Assembly (NCBI RefSeq): GCF_002013375.1
Contig: NZ_MAEW01000018.1
Coordinates: 124,001 to 188,000 of the forward strand
Direction of reading: 5' to 3'
From: Mycobacterium sp. D16Q13
Lineage (GTDB): Bacteria > Actinomycetota > Actinomycetes > Mycobacteriales > Mycobacteriaceae
Length of the DNA stretch: 64,000 bases
The notes beneath the pieces are model-generated. The model was not told the origin of the DNA and made no database searches. It was given only the letters and a program-made list of their open reading frames with translations. This document shows, one piece after another, positions 32,217 to 41,615 of this stretch. Each line of letters begins with the position of its first letter. Position 1 is the first letter of the stretch. The translations under genes were made by a program, and so were the position numbers.

Positions 32217-33134
32217 ATGCGGGTCGACGGGGACACCTGGGACATCACCTCCAGTGTGGGCGCGACCGCTCTCGGGGTGGCGGCCGCACGCGCTACCGAG
32301 ACGCTGCGCGCCGACGCGCTCATCAGCGATCCGTTCGCGCAGATACTGGTCGACGCGACCGGTAGATCGACGGGCTGGGAGCGGTTGGCGACCGGCGACA
32401 TCGAGTGGCCCGATCCCGAGGCGGGCCGGATCTACGGCCGGATGGTCGACTACCAGGCCACGCGCACCAGTTTCTTCGACGCCTACTTCCTGGCCGCGAC
32501 CGCAGCGGGTGTCCGGCAGATCGTGATCCTGGCTTCGGGGCTGGACTCCCGCGCATACCGTCTCGACTGGCCGGCCGGCACCACGGTGTTCGAGATCGAC
32601 CAACCCCAGGTTCTGGAGTTCAAGGCCTCCGCCCTCGCCGCCCATCAACCGAAGGCGCAGCGACGTGGCGTGGCTATCGATCTCCGCGAGGACTGGCCGG
32701 CCGCGCTGCGTGCGGCCGGGTTCGATTCCGGGCAACCCACCGCGTGGCTTGCCGAAGGTCTGTTGCCGTATCTGCCCGCCGACGCTCAAGACAGCCTTTT
32801 CGTGAATATCGGTGTGTTGAGCGCCCCGGGTAGCCGCATTGCGGTGGAGGGATACGAGGGGAAACTGGTTCTGGACGAGAGCGAGGAGGAGGCGGCCCGC
32901 CGGGAGCAGGTGCGTGCCGCATTCAAGACCGCCGTCGATGTCGATGTCACGATCGAGAACTTGATTTACGAAGACGAGAACCGGGCCGACCCCGCGGAAT
33001 GGCTTGGGGCACACGGATGGTCGGTGACCAAGACCGATGCGCACGACGAGATGGCGCGACTGGGCAGACCGGTGCCCGAGGATATCGAGCAGGGGACGTT
33101 CCGCGGCCAGCTGATCCAGGGAGAGCTCCGGTGA
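32217..33134 (+). CDS. SAM-dependent methyltransferase, TIGR00027 family
   Basis: A 305-residue protein from ATG 32217 (GAGAGG upstream). The family N-terminus GDTWDITSSVGATALGVAAARA, the SAM loop IVILASGLDSRAYRL (about 100-114), IDQPQVLEFK and AWLAEGLLPYLPADAQD are all present. Family members are numerous in mycobacteria and have leucine-carboxyl-methyltransferase-like fold; substrates are largely unknown. Its TGA overlaps the next methyltransferase GTG. By memory the pair matches M. tuberculosis Rv0145/Rv0146. Confidence 0.9.
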   Translation: MRVDGDTWDITSSVGATALGVAAARATETLRADALISDPFAQILVDATGRSTGWERLATGDIEWPDPEAGRIYGRMVDYQATRTSFFDAYFLAATAAGVRQIVILASGLDSRAYRLDWPAGTTVFEIDQPQVLEFKASALAAHQPKAQRRGVAIDLREDWPAALRAAGFDSGQPTAWLAEGLLPYLPADAQDSLFVNIGVLSAPGSRIAVEGYEGKLVLDESEEEAARREQVRAAFKTAVDVDVTIENLIYEDENRADPAEWLGAHGWSVTKTDAHDEMARLGRPVPEDIEQGTFRGQLIQGELR

Positions 33135-34081
33135 CCGACACGACCACCGCCCGTTCGGATGATGACAGCTGGGACATCGCGAGCAGTGTGGGAGCCACCG
33201 CGGTCATGGTGGCCGCGGCGCGAGCGGCTGAAACCCGCAGTGAGACGCCGCTTATCAAGGATCCGTTTGCGCAGCTCCTCGTCGAGCGTGCGGGTGCCGG
33301 GTCCTGGTCGGTGATCGCGAGCGATGAGCTGCGCCAGCAGCTCGCCAAGCTGGATCCGGAAGCCGACCGCCTCATGCAGTACGCGGTGGACTACCAGGCT
33401 GTCCGCACACGTTTCTTCGACGGATTCTTCGAACGGGCGTCACGCGCGGGGATAACCCAGGTGGTGATCCTGGCCGCCGGCCTGGATTCTCGTGCGTATC
33501 GCCTGGACTGGCCTGTCGGCACCACCGTGTACGAGATCGACCAGCCGCTCGTGCTGCAGTACAAGCGCCAAACGCTCGATGAGCACGATGTGCGTTCTGC
33601 CTGTCTTCGCCGGGAGGTGCCAGTCGATCTTCGGCAGGACTGGCCGGCGGCGTTGCAACAGGAGGGATTCGACGTCGCATCGCCGACGGCATGGCTGGCG
33701 GAAGGCCTGCTCATGTATCTGCCGACCGAGGCGCAGGACCGACTGTTCGAACTGATCGTGGATCAGAGTGCACCGGGCAGCAGGATCGCCGTCGAGGCCG
33801 TCGGGCCCGACAACGCCAAGCGGCATGAGTTCCGCAGCAAGATGCGCGAACACTTCGACCGGGCCCGCAAGTTGGCGGGAATGGACGGCGAGTCCCTTGA
33901 CGTCGGATCGCTGATGTACCACGACGAGAACCGCACCGATGTCCCTCAGTGGCTCGCTGGGCGTGGGTGGACGGTTCGGGCGATTCCGGCCGAGGTGGAG
34001 ATGTCCGATGCGGGCCGCCTGGCCTACAGCGAAGAGGACTTGCGCGGGAACACCCTGATAGAAGCCGAGCTCAAGGGCTGA
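33131..34081 (+). CDS. SAM-dependent methyltransferase, TIGR00027 family
   Basis: A 316-residue paralogue of its upstream neighbour, starting at GTG 33131 within a GTGA overlap. Shared features: DDSWDIASSVGATAVMVAAARA, VVILAAGLDSRAYRLDWP, YEIDQPLVLQYK, AWLAEGLLMYLPTEAQD. The frame upstream of 33131 is a read-through into the first gene and not coding. The two overlap translationally, so they are produced together and could act in tandem or as a heteromer (inference). Confidence 0.9.
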   Translation: MTDTTTARSDDDSWDIASSVGATAVMVAAARAAETRSETPLIKDPFAQLLVERAGAGSWSVIASDELRQQLAKLDPEADRLMQYAVDYQAVRTRFFDGFFERASRAGITQVVILAAGLDSRAYRLDWPVGTTVYEIDQPLVLQYKRQTLDEHDVRSACLRREVPVDLRQDWPAALQQEGFDVASPTAWLAEGLLMYLPTEAQDRLFELIVDQSAPGSRIAVEAVGPDNAKRHEFRSKMREHFDRARKLAGMDGESLDVGSLMYHDENRTDVPQWLAGRGWTVRAIPAEVEMSDAGRLAYSEEDLRGNTLIEAELKG

Positions 34082-34237
34082 CGGAGCTCGGCCCTCAGGG
34101 GTGCGGGGTTCTCAGGTCCCAACTGGTTGGTTACCATCGGTGATACAGCTCACTTAGCTGCCATCGCTCGTCCGTGTACGCGTGCGTGACCTGCGGAGAT
34201 GTGCTCATTGATGAGCGTGCCATCGAGAGGAACGGAT

Positions 34238-35656
34238 ATGACCACCGAGATCTCTACGCCCGCCGACCAGGACGCCGCGTCCGAGCCCTCGCGCATTCCG
34301 GGGATTGTCCGGGGCCTGCGCGAGACCTTCGCGACGGGTAGGACTCGCGAATACGATTGGCGCAAGGCGCAGCTCGTCGGCCTGGAGCGACTCTTCACCG
34401 AGAACGAGGCCGCGATTGCCGCCGCGTTGCACGAGGACTTGGGGCGCTCCTCGGCCGAAGCCTGGATCGCCGATGTTGTCGGGTCGGTCGTCGAGGTCGT
34501 CTACGCCCGCAAGAACCTCCGGCGCTGGATGCGACGCAAGCGGGTCAGAGGTCTTCCGCTGGCCCAGCAGCCGGCCAAGGCGTGGTCGGTACCTGAGCCG
34601 TACGGCACAGTCCTCGTCATCGGTGCGTGGAACTTCCCCCTGTACCTGACGCTCGGCCCTGTGGTCGGCGCACTGGCGGCGGGCAACACCGTGGCCATCA
34701 AGCCCTCGGAGATCGCGCCCGCTTCATCGGCGTTGATGGCCAAGCTCATTCCGCAGTACCTCGACCCGCACGCGGTGGCCGTCGTCGAGGGCGACGGCTC
34801 GGTGACGCAAGAACTGCTGGCGCAGGGTTTTGACAAGGCCCTGTTTACCGGTGGCACCGAGATTGGCAAGCGCATCCTGGAAGGCGCTGCACAACACCTG
34901 ACACCAGTCGCACTGGAATTGGGTGGCAAGTCGCCCGTCTACGTGGCTGCCGATGCCAACATCGAGGTCGCCGCGCGCCGCATCGGATACATGAAGGGCC
35001 TCAACTCAGGCCAGGTGTGTTTGGCGCCCGACTATGTCCTCGTCGACCCGGCGGTTCGCGATGAGCTGGTCGAAAAGATCACGGCGGCCTGGGCGGAGTT
35101 CCAGGCCGACAAGGAGTCCAAGGGACTGCGCGTTGTCAATCAGCGCCAGTTCGATCGCTTGGTGGGTTACCTGGCCGCGACCGAAGGAGAGGTTGCCACC
35201 GGCGGCGCCTCTGATGCTTCCGCGCTCACCATCGAGCCGACAATCGTGGTGGATCCGAGCGCGGACGAGCCGCTTATGCAGAACGAGATCTTTGGTCCCA
35301 TCCTGCCGGTGCTGACCGCCGAGTCTCTTGACGACGCCATCGACTTCATCAATTCTCGGCCAAAGCCGTTGGCGGCCTACGCCTTCACGGAGTCAAAGCG
35401 GATTGGCAACCGATTCATCGATGATGTACCTGCCGGTGGCACGGTGATCAATCATCTGCTCTACCACGCTGTTATCCCGAACCTGCCCTTTGGCGGTGTC
35501 GGTGCCAGCGGTATGGGCGCCTACCACGGCAAGGCCGGCTTCGACGAGTTCAGTCACCTCAAGTCGACGCTGTACAAGAGCACCAAGATGGACCTCAAGC
35601 TGCCGTACCCGCCGTATCTGGAGAAGAACCTTAAGTTGATGAAAAGACTTATGTAG
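34238..35656 (+). CDS. NAD(P)-dependent aldehyde dehydrogenase
   Basis: A 472-residue ALDH from ATG 34238 (GAGAGG upstream). Landmarks: PYGTVLVIGAWNFPLYLTLGP (about 110-130), FTGGTEIGKRI, catalytic Glu in LELGGKSPVYV, catalytic Cys in NSGQVCLAPDYVLV, and NEIFGPILPVL. The short length and C-terminal membrane-anchor-like tail (YPPYLEKNLKLMKRLM) resemble class 3 fatty aldehyde dehydrogenases. By memory it is collinear with Rv0147. Confidence 0.9.
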   Translation: MTTEISTPADQDAASEPSRIPGIVRGLRETFATGRTREYDWRKAQLVGLERLFTENEAAIAAALHEDLGRSSAEAWIADVVGSVVEVVYARKNLRRWMRRKRVRGLPLAQQPAKAWSVPEPYGTVLVIGAWNFPLYLTLGPVVGALAAGNTVAIKPSEIAPASSALMAKLIPQYLDPHAVAVVEGDGSVTQELLAQGFDKALFTGGTEIGKRILEGAAQHLTPVALELGGKSPVYVAADANIEVAARRIGYMKGLNSGQVCLAPDYVLVDPAVRDELVEKITAAWAEFQADKESKGLRVVNQRQFDRLVGYLAATEGEVATGGASDASALTIEPTIVVDPSADEPLMQNEIFGPILPVLTAESLDDAIDFINSRPKPLAAYAFTESKRIGNRFIDDVPAGGTVINHLLYHAVIPNLPFGGVGASGMGAYHGKAGFDEFSHLKSTLYKSTKMDLKLPYPPYLEKNLKLMKRLM

Positions 35657-35721
35657 TTAAAGGTTTCGTCGTCCGCATTATTCAGCAACCCAACGAAGTG
35701 CCAAGTGAATAGGAGTTCTGC

Positions 35722-36588
35722 ATGCCGGGAGTGCAAGACCGGGTAATTGTCGTGACCGGAGCCGGCGGGGGGCTGGGCCGCGAGTACGCGCTCACCCTCG
35801 CCAGCGAGGGCGCCTCGGTTGTCGTCAACGACTTGGGTGGTGCCCGCGACGGATCCGGCGCCGGGTCTGCGATGGCCGACAGCGTGGTTGACGAAATCAA
35901 GGCTGCTGGGGGCCGTGCTGTCGCCAACTATGACAGCGTCGCCACCGAAGAAGGCGCGGCCAACATCGTCAAGACCGCTCTGGACGAGTTCGGTGCCATT
36001 CACGGTGTGGTGAGCAACGCCGGCATCCTTCGGGACGGCACGTTCCACAAGATGACCTACGACAGTTGGCATGCGGTGCAACAGGTTCACCTGTACGGCG
36101 GGTACAACATCACCCGTGCCGCCTGGCAGCATTTCCGGGATCAGGGTTACGGCCGCATCGTGGTCGCTACCTCGACCAGCGGTTTGTTCGGCAACTTCGG
36201 GCAGGCCAACTACAGCGCGGCCAAGCTCGGCCTGGTCGGGCTCATCAACACCCTCGCGCTGGAGGGTGCCAAGTACAACATCCACTCCAACGCGATAGCG
36301 CCTATCGCGGCCACCCGCATGACCGCCGATATCGCCCCCGAGGCCGTGTTGGACAAGCTGCCACCGTCCTTCGTCGCGCCCGTCGTCGGATACCTGTGCA
36401 CTGAGGAAAGTACTGACAACGGTTCGGTTTTCGTGGTCGGCGGCGGCAAGGTGCAACGTGTCGCGCTGTTCGAGAACGCTGGTGCGGACTTCGATGCGCC
36501 GCCCACCGTGGACGAGGTTGCCGAGAAGTGGTCGCAGATCGCGGATCTTTCCAACGCCGTCAAGGCCGGCCCTCCCTCGCTCGCATGA
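35722..36588 (+). CDS. SDR-type 3-hydroxyacyl-CoA dehydrogenase (MFE-2-like)
   Basis: A 288-residue SDR with TGAGGGLGREYAL cofactor loop (residues 12-24), VNDLGGARDGSG (typical of the dehydrogenase domain of peroxisomal multifunctional enzyme 2), NAGIL, Ser in ATSTSGLFG and YSAAKLGL as YxxxK. It probably oxidises (3R)-hydroxyacyl-CoAs. AGGAG precedes ATG 35722. The stop overlaps the next gene (ATGA). Close to M. tuberculosis Rv0148 by memory. Confidence 0.9.
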   Translation: MPGVQDRVIVVTGAGGGLGREYALTLASEGASVVVNDLGGARDGSGAGSAMADSVVDEIKAAGGRAVANYDSVATEEGAANIVKTALDEFGAIHGVVSNAGILRDGTFHKMTYDSWHAVQQVHLYGGYNITRAAWQHFRDQGYGRIVVATSTSGLFGNFGQANYSAAKLGLVGLINTLALEGAKYNIHSNAIAPIAATRMTADIAPEAVLDKLPPSFVAPVVGYLCTEESTDNGSVFVVGGGKVQRVALFENAGADFDAPPTVDEVAEKWSQIADLSNAVKAGPPSLA

Positions 36589-37547
36589 AAGCGATACAGG
36601 CACAGTCGTTATCGGGCCCGGAAGGGCTGGTCTACACCGACGTCGAAGAGCCGCGCGGTGACAACGTCGTTGTCGTCGACGTCAAGGCCGCGGGGGTCTG
36701 CTTTCCCGACTACCTGATGACCAAGGGCGAGTACCAGCTGAAAATGGAGCCGCCCTTCGTTCCGGGCATCGAGACCGCCGGGGTGGTGCGCTCGGCCCCG
36801 GAGGGGTCCGGCATCAATCCCGGCGACCGGGTGATGGCCTTCAATTTCATTGGCGGGTATGCCGAACGGGTGGCGGTGGCACCGTCCAACATCCTGCCGA
36901 CCCCGCCCCAGCTGGACGATGCCGAGGCCGTCGCCCTCATTGCCAACTACCACACCATGTACTTCGCCTACGCCCGCCGAGGGCAGCTGCGCGCGGGGGA
37001 GACAGTGCTGGTACTCGGTGCTGCGGGCGGTATCGGTACCGCGGCGATCCAGATTGCCAAGGGCATGGGCGCCAAGGTCATTGCCGTGGTTAATCGGACT
37101 GCCGCAACGGAATTCGTCAAGAGTGTCGGCGCCGATATCGTCCTGCCGTTAGAAGAGGGCTGGGCCAAGGCGGTACGCGAGGCAACCGGCGGGGTCGGTG
37201 TCGACATGGTGGTGGACCCCATCGGTGGGCCCGCCTTTGACGACGCGGTGCGCACGCTGGCCTCCGAGGGACGGCTGCTCGTCGTCGGATTCGCAGCTGG
37301 TGCGATACCGACGATCAAGGTGAATCGCCTGCTGCTGCGCAACGCCTCGCTGATCGGGGTGGCCTGGGGTGAATTCCTGCGCACCCATACGGACTACCTG
37401 TACGAGACGCAGGCAGGGCTGGAAAAGCTGGTGGCTGAGGGTATGCGGCCGCCGGTGAGCGCGCGGATTCCGCTGTCGGAAGGCCGCCAGGCACTCCAGG
37501 ACTTCGCCGACGGCAAGGTGTACGGAAAGATGGTGCTCGTACCGTGA
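36585..37547 (+). CDS. NADPH:quinone oxidoreductase-like MDR enzyme
   Basis: A 320-residue zinc-free medium-chain dehydrogenase/reductase. GVCFPDYLMTKGEYQ and PFVPGIETAGVV mark the catalytic domain, GAAGGIGTAAIQIAKGMGA (about 145-163) the NADPH site. The Cys/His zinc ligands of alcohol dehydrogenases are absent. ATG overlaps the SDR stop. Collinear with Rv0149 by memory. Enoyl/quinone reduction of a lipid intermediate is possible. Confidence 0.88.
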   Translation: MKAIQAQSLSGPEGLVYTDVEEPRGDNVVVVDVKAAGVCFPDYLMTKGEYQLKMEPPFVPGIETAGVVRSAPEGSGINPGDRVMAFNFIGGYAERVAVAPSNILPTPPQLDDAEAVALIANYHTMYFAYARRGQLRAGETVLVLGAAGGIGTAAIQIAKGMGAKVIAVVNRTAATEFVKSVGADIVLPLEEGWAKAVREATGGVGVDMVVDPIGGPAFDDAVRTLASEGRLLVVGFAAGAIPTIKVNRLLLRNASLIGVAWGEFLRTHTDYLYETQAGLEKLVAEGMRPPVSARIPLSEGRQALQDFADGKVYGKMVLVP

Positions 37548-37993
37548 GTACCAAGGTATTCAACGGAATTGACCAGGTCGCCGTCGGCGACCTGGGGGTC
37601 ACCGATTGGCTCTTGGTCGATCAGGAGCGCGTCAACACCTTCGCCGATGCCACCGGCGATCACCAGTGGATACACGTCGACACCGAACGGGCCGCCGATG
37701 GCCCGTTCGGTGGCCCCATCGCGCACGGGTTGCTCACCTTGTCGTTGCTTCCACAGTTTCAGTTCCAGCTGATCCGGGTCGACAACATCGCGATGGGGAT
37801 CAACTATGGGTACAACAAGATTCGGTTTCTGAACCCGGTCCGGGTGGGATCGAGGTTGCGGGCCCGTGCTGAGGTGACCAATGTCGAGCAGAAGCCCGGC
37901 GCCGTCGACGTGACGATCGTGACCACTGTCGAGATCGAGGGTGCCGACAAGCCAGCTTGTGTGGCCGAATCGATTTCGCGCTACATCGCGTAG
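37544..37993 (+). CDS. MaoC-like (3R)-enoyl-CoA/ACP hydratase
   Basis: A 149-residue single hotdog protein with the hydratase-2 motif FADATGDHQWIHVD (about 33-46; Asp and His catalytic) and GGPIAHGLLTLSLLP. It hydrates trans-2-enoyl thioesters to (3R)-hydroxy products, which the adjacent SDR could oxidise. GTG 37544 overlaps the upstream stop. M. tuberculosis HtdZ/Rv0130 is similar by memory. Confidence 0.9.
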   Translation: MSTKVFNGIDQVAVGDLGVTDWLLVDQERVNTFADATGDHQWIHVDTERAADGPFGGPIAHGLLTLSLLPQFQFQLIRVDNIAMGINYGYNKIRFLNPVRVGSRLRARAEVTNVEQKPGAVDVTIVTTVEIEGADKPACVAESISRYIA

Positions 37994-38368
37994 CCATTCT
38001 GGAGACCGCGTTAGAGATCTGGGGACACAGGCCATTTCAGCCAGTCTGCGGAAAAGGCAAAGGTCAGCGAGGGTATGGGCGTGATACCCATTCTCGCCCA
38101 ATGGAATCGCGAGCCGTCGGTTTGTCGTCCGTTGTCAAGAAGTTGGACACCGCATATCGCAGAGTGTCGAAAATCTCACCGTGATCTACGACGATGTGTA
38201 GATCACGTCAGTCAGGTGTTATGTTACTGCTCAGTTCGGGCCTTGCTTTCTCTGTGACCAGCGAAGATGGTGGGCCCGAGAGGTTTGGATGAGAGGGCAT
38301 CACGTGGGTCAGCCAGCACACGGACGTGTTGCCCTGGGGTATTCGGTGCAGTCGATCGTGAGCGCGTG
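37994..38368. other. Intergenic region upstream of the MCE operon
   Basis: 375 bases. It holds a GGGTAT/ATACCC mini-hairpin (38071-38089), possibly ending the upstream operon, a perfect 10-base inverted repeat (38180-38207) and a TATGTT -10 candidate (38220-38225). GTG 38366 and ATG 38369 are both possible yrbEA starts. No gene seen. Confidence 0.5.
38180..38207. promoter_or_regulatory. Perfect 10-bp inverted repeat, likely operator of the MCE operon
   Basis: CGTGATCTAC and GTAGATCACG are exact reverse complements with an eight-base spacer. The repeat overlaps where a -35 would sit for TATGTT at 38220-38225. A GntR- or TetR-type repressor is expected; no regulator gene lies beside the operon, so the ligand is encoded elsewhere. 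Confidence 0.6.
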
Positions 38369-39235
38369 ATGACCACCTTCGACACGGCCAGTGCAGGCCG
38401 GCCCGCCACACCGTCTCGTGATGCCGTATCCGGCGCTCTCAAGGAGTACGTCCGCAAGCATCCGGTGCAGGCGGTGGAAACCGCAGGCAGTCAGATCGTC
38501 CTCGGTGTACGGGCGATGCAGTACATGTTCTCGGACCTCGTCCACCGCGCGTTCCCGTGGAAGGAGTTCATCCACCAGGGCGCATTCATGGCGGGCAGTG
38601 CCGTGGTCCCGACGCTGCTGGTGGCCATTCCGATCGGTGTCACCTTGTCCATCCAGTTCGCCCTGCTGGCGGGCCAGGTTGGCGCGTCCTCGTTGGCAGG
38701 TGCCGCCAGTGGTGTCGCAATCGTGCGCCAGGGCGCCTCTCTGGTCGCCGCGGTGCTGATGGCCTCCGCGGTAGGTTCGGCCATCACCGCGGACCTGGGG
38801 TCACGAACCATGCGTGAAGAGATAGACGCCATGGAAGTGATGGGTGTGTCGGTGATCCGGCGGCTCGTCGTCCCGCGCGTCGCCGCCGCCGTCCTAGTCG
38901 GTGTCGGTCTCACGGGTACGACCTGCTTTGTCGGCTTCTTGGCGAGTTACCTGTTCAACGTCTACTTCCAACACGGTGCACCGGGAAGCTTCGTCGCGAC
39001 CTTCGCCTCGTTCACTCGGGTCGACGATCTGATCTTGGCCCTGCTCAAGGCGATTCTCTACGGCCTAATCGTCGCCATCGTCGCGTGCGACAAGGGGCTG
39101 ACGACCAAGGGCGGTCCGGCCGGCGTCGCCAACTCGGTGAATGCCGCGGTCGTCGAGTCCATCCTGGTGCTGATGCTGATCAACGTGCTCGTCAGCCAGG
39201 TGTACGTCATGGTCTTCCCACGGCATGGGATATAG
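38369..39235 (+). CDS. MCE transporter permease, YrbEA type (MlaE family)
   Basis: A 288-residue membrane protein, first gene of the MCE operon. Five to six hydrophobic segments are visible. The coupling-helix motif of MlaE/YrbE proteins is present as TMREEIDAMEVMGVSVIRRLVVPRV (about 148-172). YrbE pairs form the inner-membrane channel that works with the MceG ATPase, which is encoded elsewhere. Start ATG 38369; nine bases separate it from yrbEB. Confidence 0.92.
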   Translation: MTTFDTASAGRPATPSRDAVSGALKEYVRKHPVQAVETAGSQIVLGVRAMQYMFSDLVHRAFPWKEFIHQGAFMAGSAVVPTLLVAIPIGVTLSIQFALLAGQVGASSLAGAASGVAIVRQGASLVAAVLMASAVGSAITADLGSRTMREEIDAMEVMGVSVIRRLVVPRVAAAVLVGVGLTGTTCFVGFLASYLFNVYFQHGAPGSFVATFASFTRVDDLILALLKAILYGLIVAIVACDKGLTTKGGPAGVANSVNAAVVESILVLMLINVLVSQVYVMVFPRHGI

Positions 39236-39244
39236 GGACGCGCC

Positions 39245-40105
39245 GTGACTATCTCCACATACCGTCCTAAGGGCGTCCAGCCGATCATCGACGCCGGGCA
39301 TCGGGTCGCCCAGTCGATTCGGCGGCTCGGTCATATGCTGGCGTTCTTCGTGGAGGCCATCGCCTCCATCCCGAACTCCCTGCGCTTCTACTCCAAGGAG
39401 TTCTTCCGGCTGCTGGCGGACGTCACCTGGGGTAACGGCTCGCTGGTCACCGGTGGCGGCACGGTCGGCGTGGCCGCCGTGCTGGGCGCCACGATCGGCG
39501 CTCTCATCGGCATCGAGGCCTACAACCTGCTGAACATCATCGGCCTGGGCCCGGCCACCGGATTCATCTCCTCTCTGGTGTCGACGCGCGAGTTGGCGCC
39601 GGTGATGGCCGCGCTCGCCTTTGCGATGCAGGCCGGTTGCCGGTTTACCGCGCAGCTCGGAGCCCAGCGCATCAACGAGGAGATCGACGCGCTGGACGCG
39701 CTGGCGATCCGGCCCATCCCCTACCTGGTGACCACCCGCCTGATGGCCTCGACCGTCGCGGTAGTTCCGCTGTACCTGCTGTGCCTGGTCATCAGCTACA
39801 TCACCTGCCGCCTGCTTGTCGGGATCTCCAGCGGCGGCTCGATCGGCGGTGCCTACAACCACTACTTCACGATGATGTTGAGCGGTACCGACATCGTCTA
39901 TTCGGTGATCAAGGCCGTCATCTTCGTCTGGATCGCGTCAACTATCCAGTGCTACTTCGGATTCAACGCCTCGGGTGGACCCGAGGGCGTGGGTGTGGCT
40001 GCCGGGCACGCGATGCGCGCCGCCATCACCGTCGTGATCATCGTGAACATGCTTCTCACCATGGCGCTGTGGGGAGTCGATGCCGGCGCAAGGTTCGGTG
40101 GTTGA
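39245..40105 (+). CDS. MCE transporter permease, YrbEB type (MlaE family)
   Basis: A 286-residue partner permease from GTG 39245. It shares the MlaE fold, with INEEIDALDALAIRPIPYLVTTR (about 142-164) as coupling helix and AFAMQAGCRFTAQLGAQR just before it. It forms a heterodimer with YrbEA in MCE lipid importers. The mceA start lies within or right after its 3' end. Confidence 0.92.
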   Translation: MTISTYRPKGVQPIIDAGHRVAQSIRRLGHMLAFFVEAIASIPNSLRFYSKEFFRLLADVTWGNGSLVTGGGTVGVAAVLGATIGALIGIEAYNLLNIIGLGPATGFISSLVSTRELAPVMAALAFAMQAGCRFTAQLGAQRINEEIDALDALAIRPIPYLVTTRLMASTVAVVPLYLLCLVISYITCRLLVGISSGGSIGGAYNHYFTMMLSGTDIVYSVIKAVIFVWIASTIQCYFGFNASGGPEGVGVAAGHAMRAAITVVIIVNMLLTMALWGVDAGARFGG

Positions 40106-41615
40106 CGTGAGTGGTGGCTCATTCTCTGGAAACGGGCGCGGCTGGTCGGATCGGGCGCTGCTCCTCTCCGGTATCGCCGTGCTGGCCATCTTGGGATTGG
40201 TGACCGGGCTGCTGCTCGCCAAGTCCAAGGGCCTGCTGGAAGACACCGTCAAGGTCAACGCACAGCTCGTGAATGTCGGGGACGGTCTGCCCGAGCGTGC
40301 CGATGTGAAGTTCCGTGGCATGCTCGTTGGCGCTGTCACGTCGGTGACACCGGCCGAGGACGGCAAGCCAAACATCGTGCACATCGACCTGAAGTCCGAG
40401 CACGCCAGCGGAATTCCGAGCACGGTCACCGCCCGCGTGGTGCCGAGCAATGTGTTCGCGGTGTCATCTGTGCAGCTGGTCGACAATGGTGATGGTGCCG
40501 CGTTACGCGACGGCGCCGTCATCACCGAGGACACCAAGCTGCCGACGGTGCTGTTCCAGACCACCACGAACAAGCTGCGCCAGGTGCTGGCCGCCACTGA
40601 ACGGCAACGGGGCGACGCACCGATCGGTTTGATCGGCGTATTCGGCGAGGCAACTCAGGGCCGTGGCGACAAGCTGCTGACCTCTGGTGCCCGGCTGCAG
40701 TCCATCCTCACCGAGTTCAATGCCATCGTGACCGCCAGCCCCAACGACCCCTCGACGATCGCGGCGCTGGAGAAGGTGTCGGCAGCACTCAGCACCACCT
40801 CGCCGCGGCTGTTGGACAACCTGGAGAACGCCCTGGTGCCGCTGCGCACCTTGGCCCAAAAGCAATCGGATGTGCGCGGGCTGCTTTCGGCAGGTTTGCA
40901 CACCACCGGAACCGCCGCCACCGCCATCGATAACCACATCGATCAGATGATCGGCATCGGTACTCATCTGACACCGGTTGTCGGTGTCCTGGCACAGCAC
41001 ACAGACCAGTTCGTGCCGATCGCATCGCGCATCAAGGTGCTCTCGGACGCGATCTTCGAAAACGGATGGGATCCGGGCCGCCAGGTGCTGGGCCTGAACC
41101 TGATCCTGTCGTTCAGTCCGGCCTGGACCTATGTCCGCGACGACTGCCCGCGGTACGGAGAGCTGGCCGGGCCCAGCTGCACCACCGCACCCGAGACCCG
41201 CCAGTGGATCGACATTCCCGAGGTGCTGCAGCCTGGTAGCTACAAGCCGCCGCCGGATATCGCTCCGCCTCCGGGAACCATCTTCCCGCCGACCGCGGCC
41301 GACATCATGCTGCACGGTTCGGGTCCCAACCCGCAGGAAGTCGACCGCGCCGCGAACCCGGTGCTGCCGCCATTCGGTCCGCCGCCCAACCCGGCACCTG
41401 CCGGAGTGGCACCGGCCTCGTTCGGCGGAAACGTCGGACCGGTCGGAAGTGCGACCGAGCGCGCACAACTCGGCAAGGCACTCGGCGGGGATCCGAGTGC
41501 TTCACAGCAGCTGCTCCTGGGCCCGGTGGCCCGTGGCACAACGATCTCGGTCAGTCGTGAGGGGTCGGACACCGATTCCGGCCACGCCAATTCGGCCCAG
41601 GGAGGCGGACGATGA
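40080..41615 (+). CDS. MCE family protein, MceA position
   Basis: A protein of up to 511 residues; ATG 40080 (GGGGAG upstream) overlaps yrbEB, and GTG 40098 or 40107 are alternative starts. One N-terminal membrane helix (ALLLSGIAVLAILGLVTGLLLA), an MCE domain (about 45-125: VNAQLVNVGDGLPERADVKFRGMLVGAV), a helical middle, then a Pro-rich C-terminus from about residue 390. Mce subunits form a periplasmic tunnel for lipids. The long Pro-rich tail is typical of the A subunit. The numbered MCE family (1-7) is not decidable by eye. Confidence 0.88.
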   Translation: MPAQGSVVDVSGGSFSGNGRGWSDRALLLSGIAVLAILGLVTGLLLAKSKGLLEDTVKVNAQLVNVGDGLPERADVKFRGMLVGAVTSVTPAEDGKPNIVHIDLKSEHASGIPSTVTARVVPSNVFAVSSVQLVDNGDGAALRDGAVITEDTKLPTVLFQTTTNKLRQVLAATERQRGDAPIGLIGVFGEATQGRGDKLLTSGARLQSILTEFNAIVTASPNDPSTIAALEKVSAALSTTSPRLLDNLENALVPLRTLAQKQSDVRGLLSAGLHTTGTAATAIDNHIDQMIGIGTHLTPVVGVLAQHTDQFVPIASRIKVLSDAIFENGWDPGRQVLGLNLILSFSPAWTYVRDDCPRYGELAGPSCTTAPETRQWIDIPEVLQPGSYKPPPDIAPPPGTIFPPTAADIMLHGSGPNPQEVDRAANPVLPPFGPPPNPAPAGVAPASFGGNVGPVGSATERAQLGKALGGDPSASQQLLLGPVARGTTISVSREGSDTDSGHANSAQGGGR

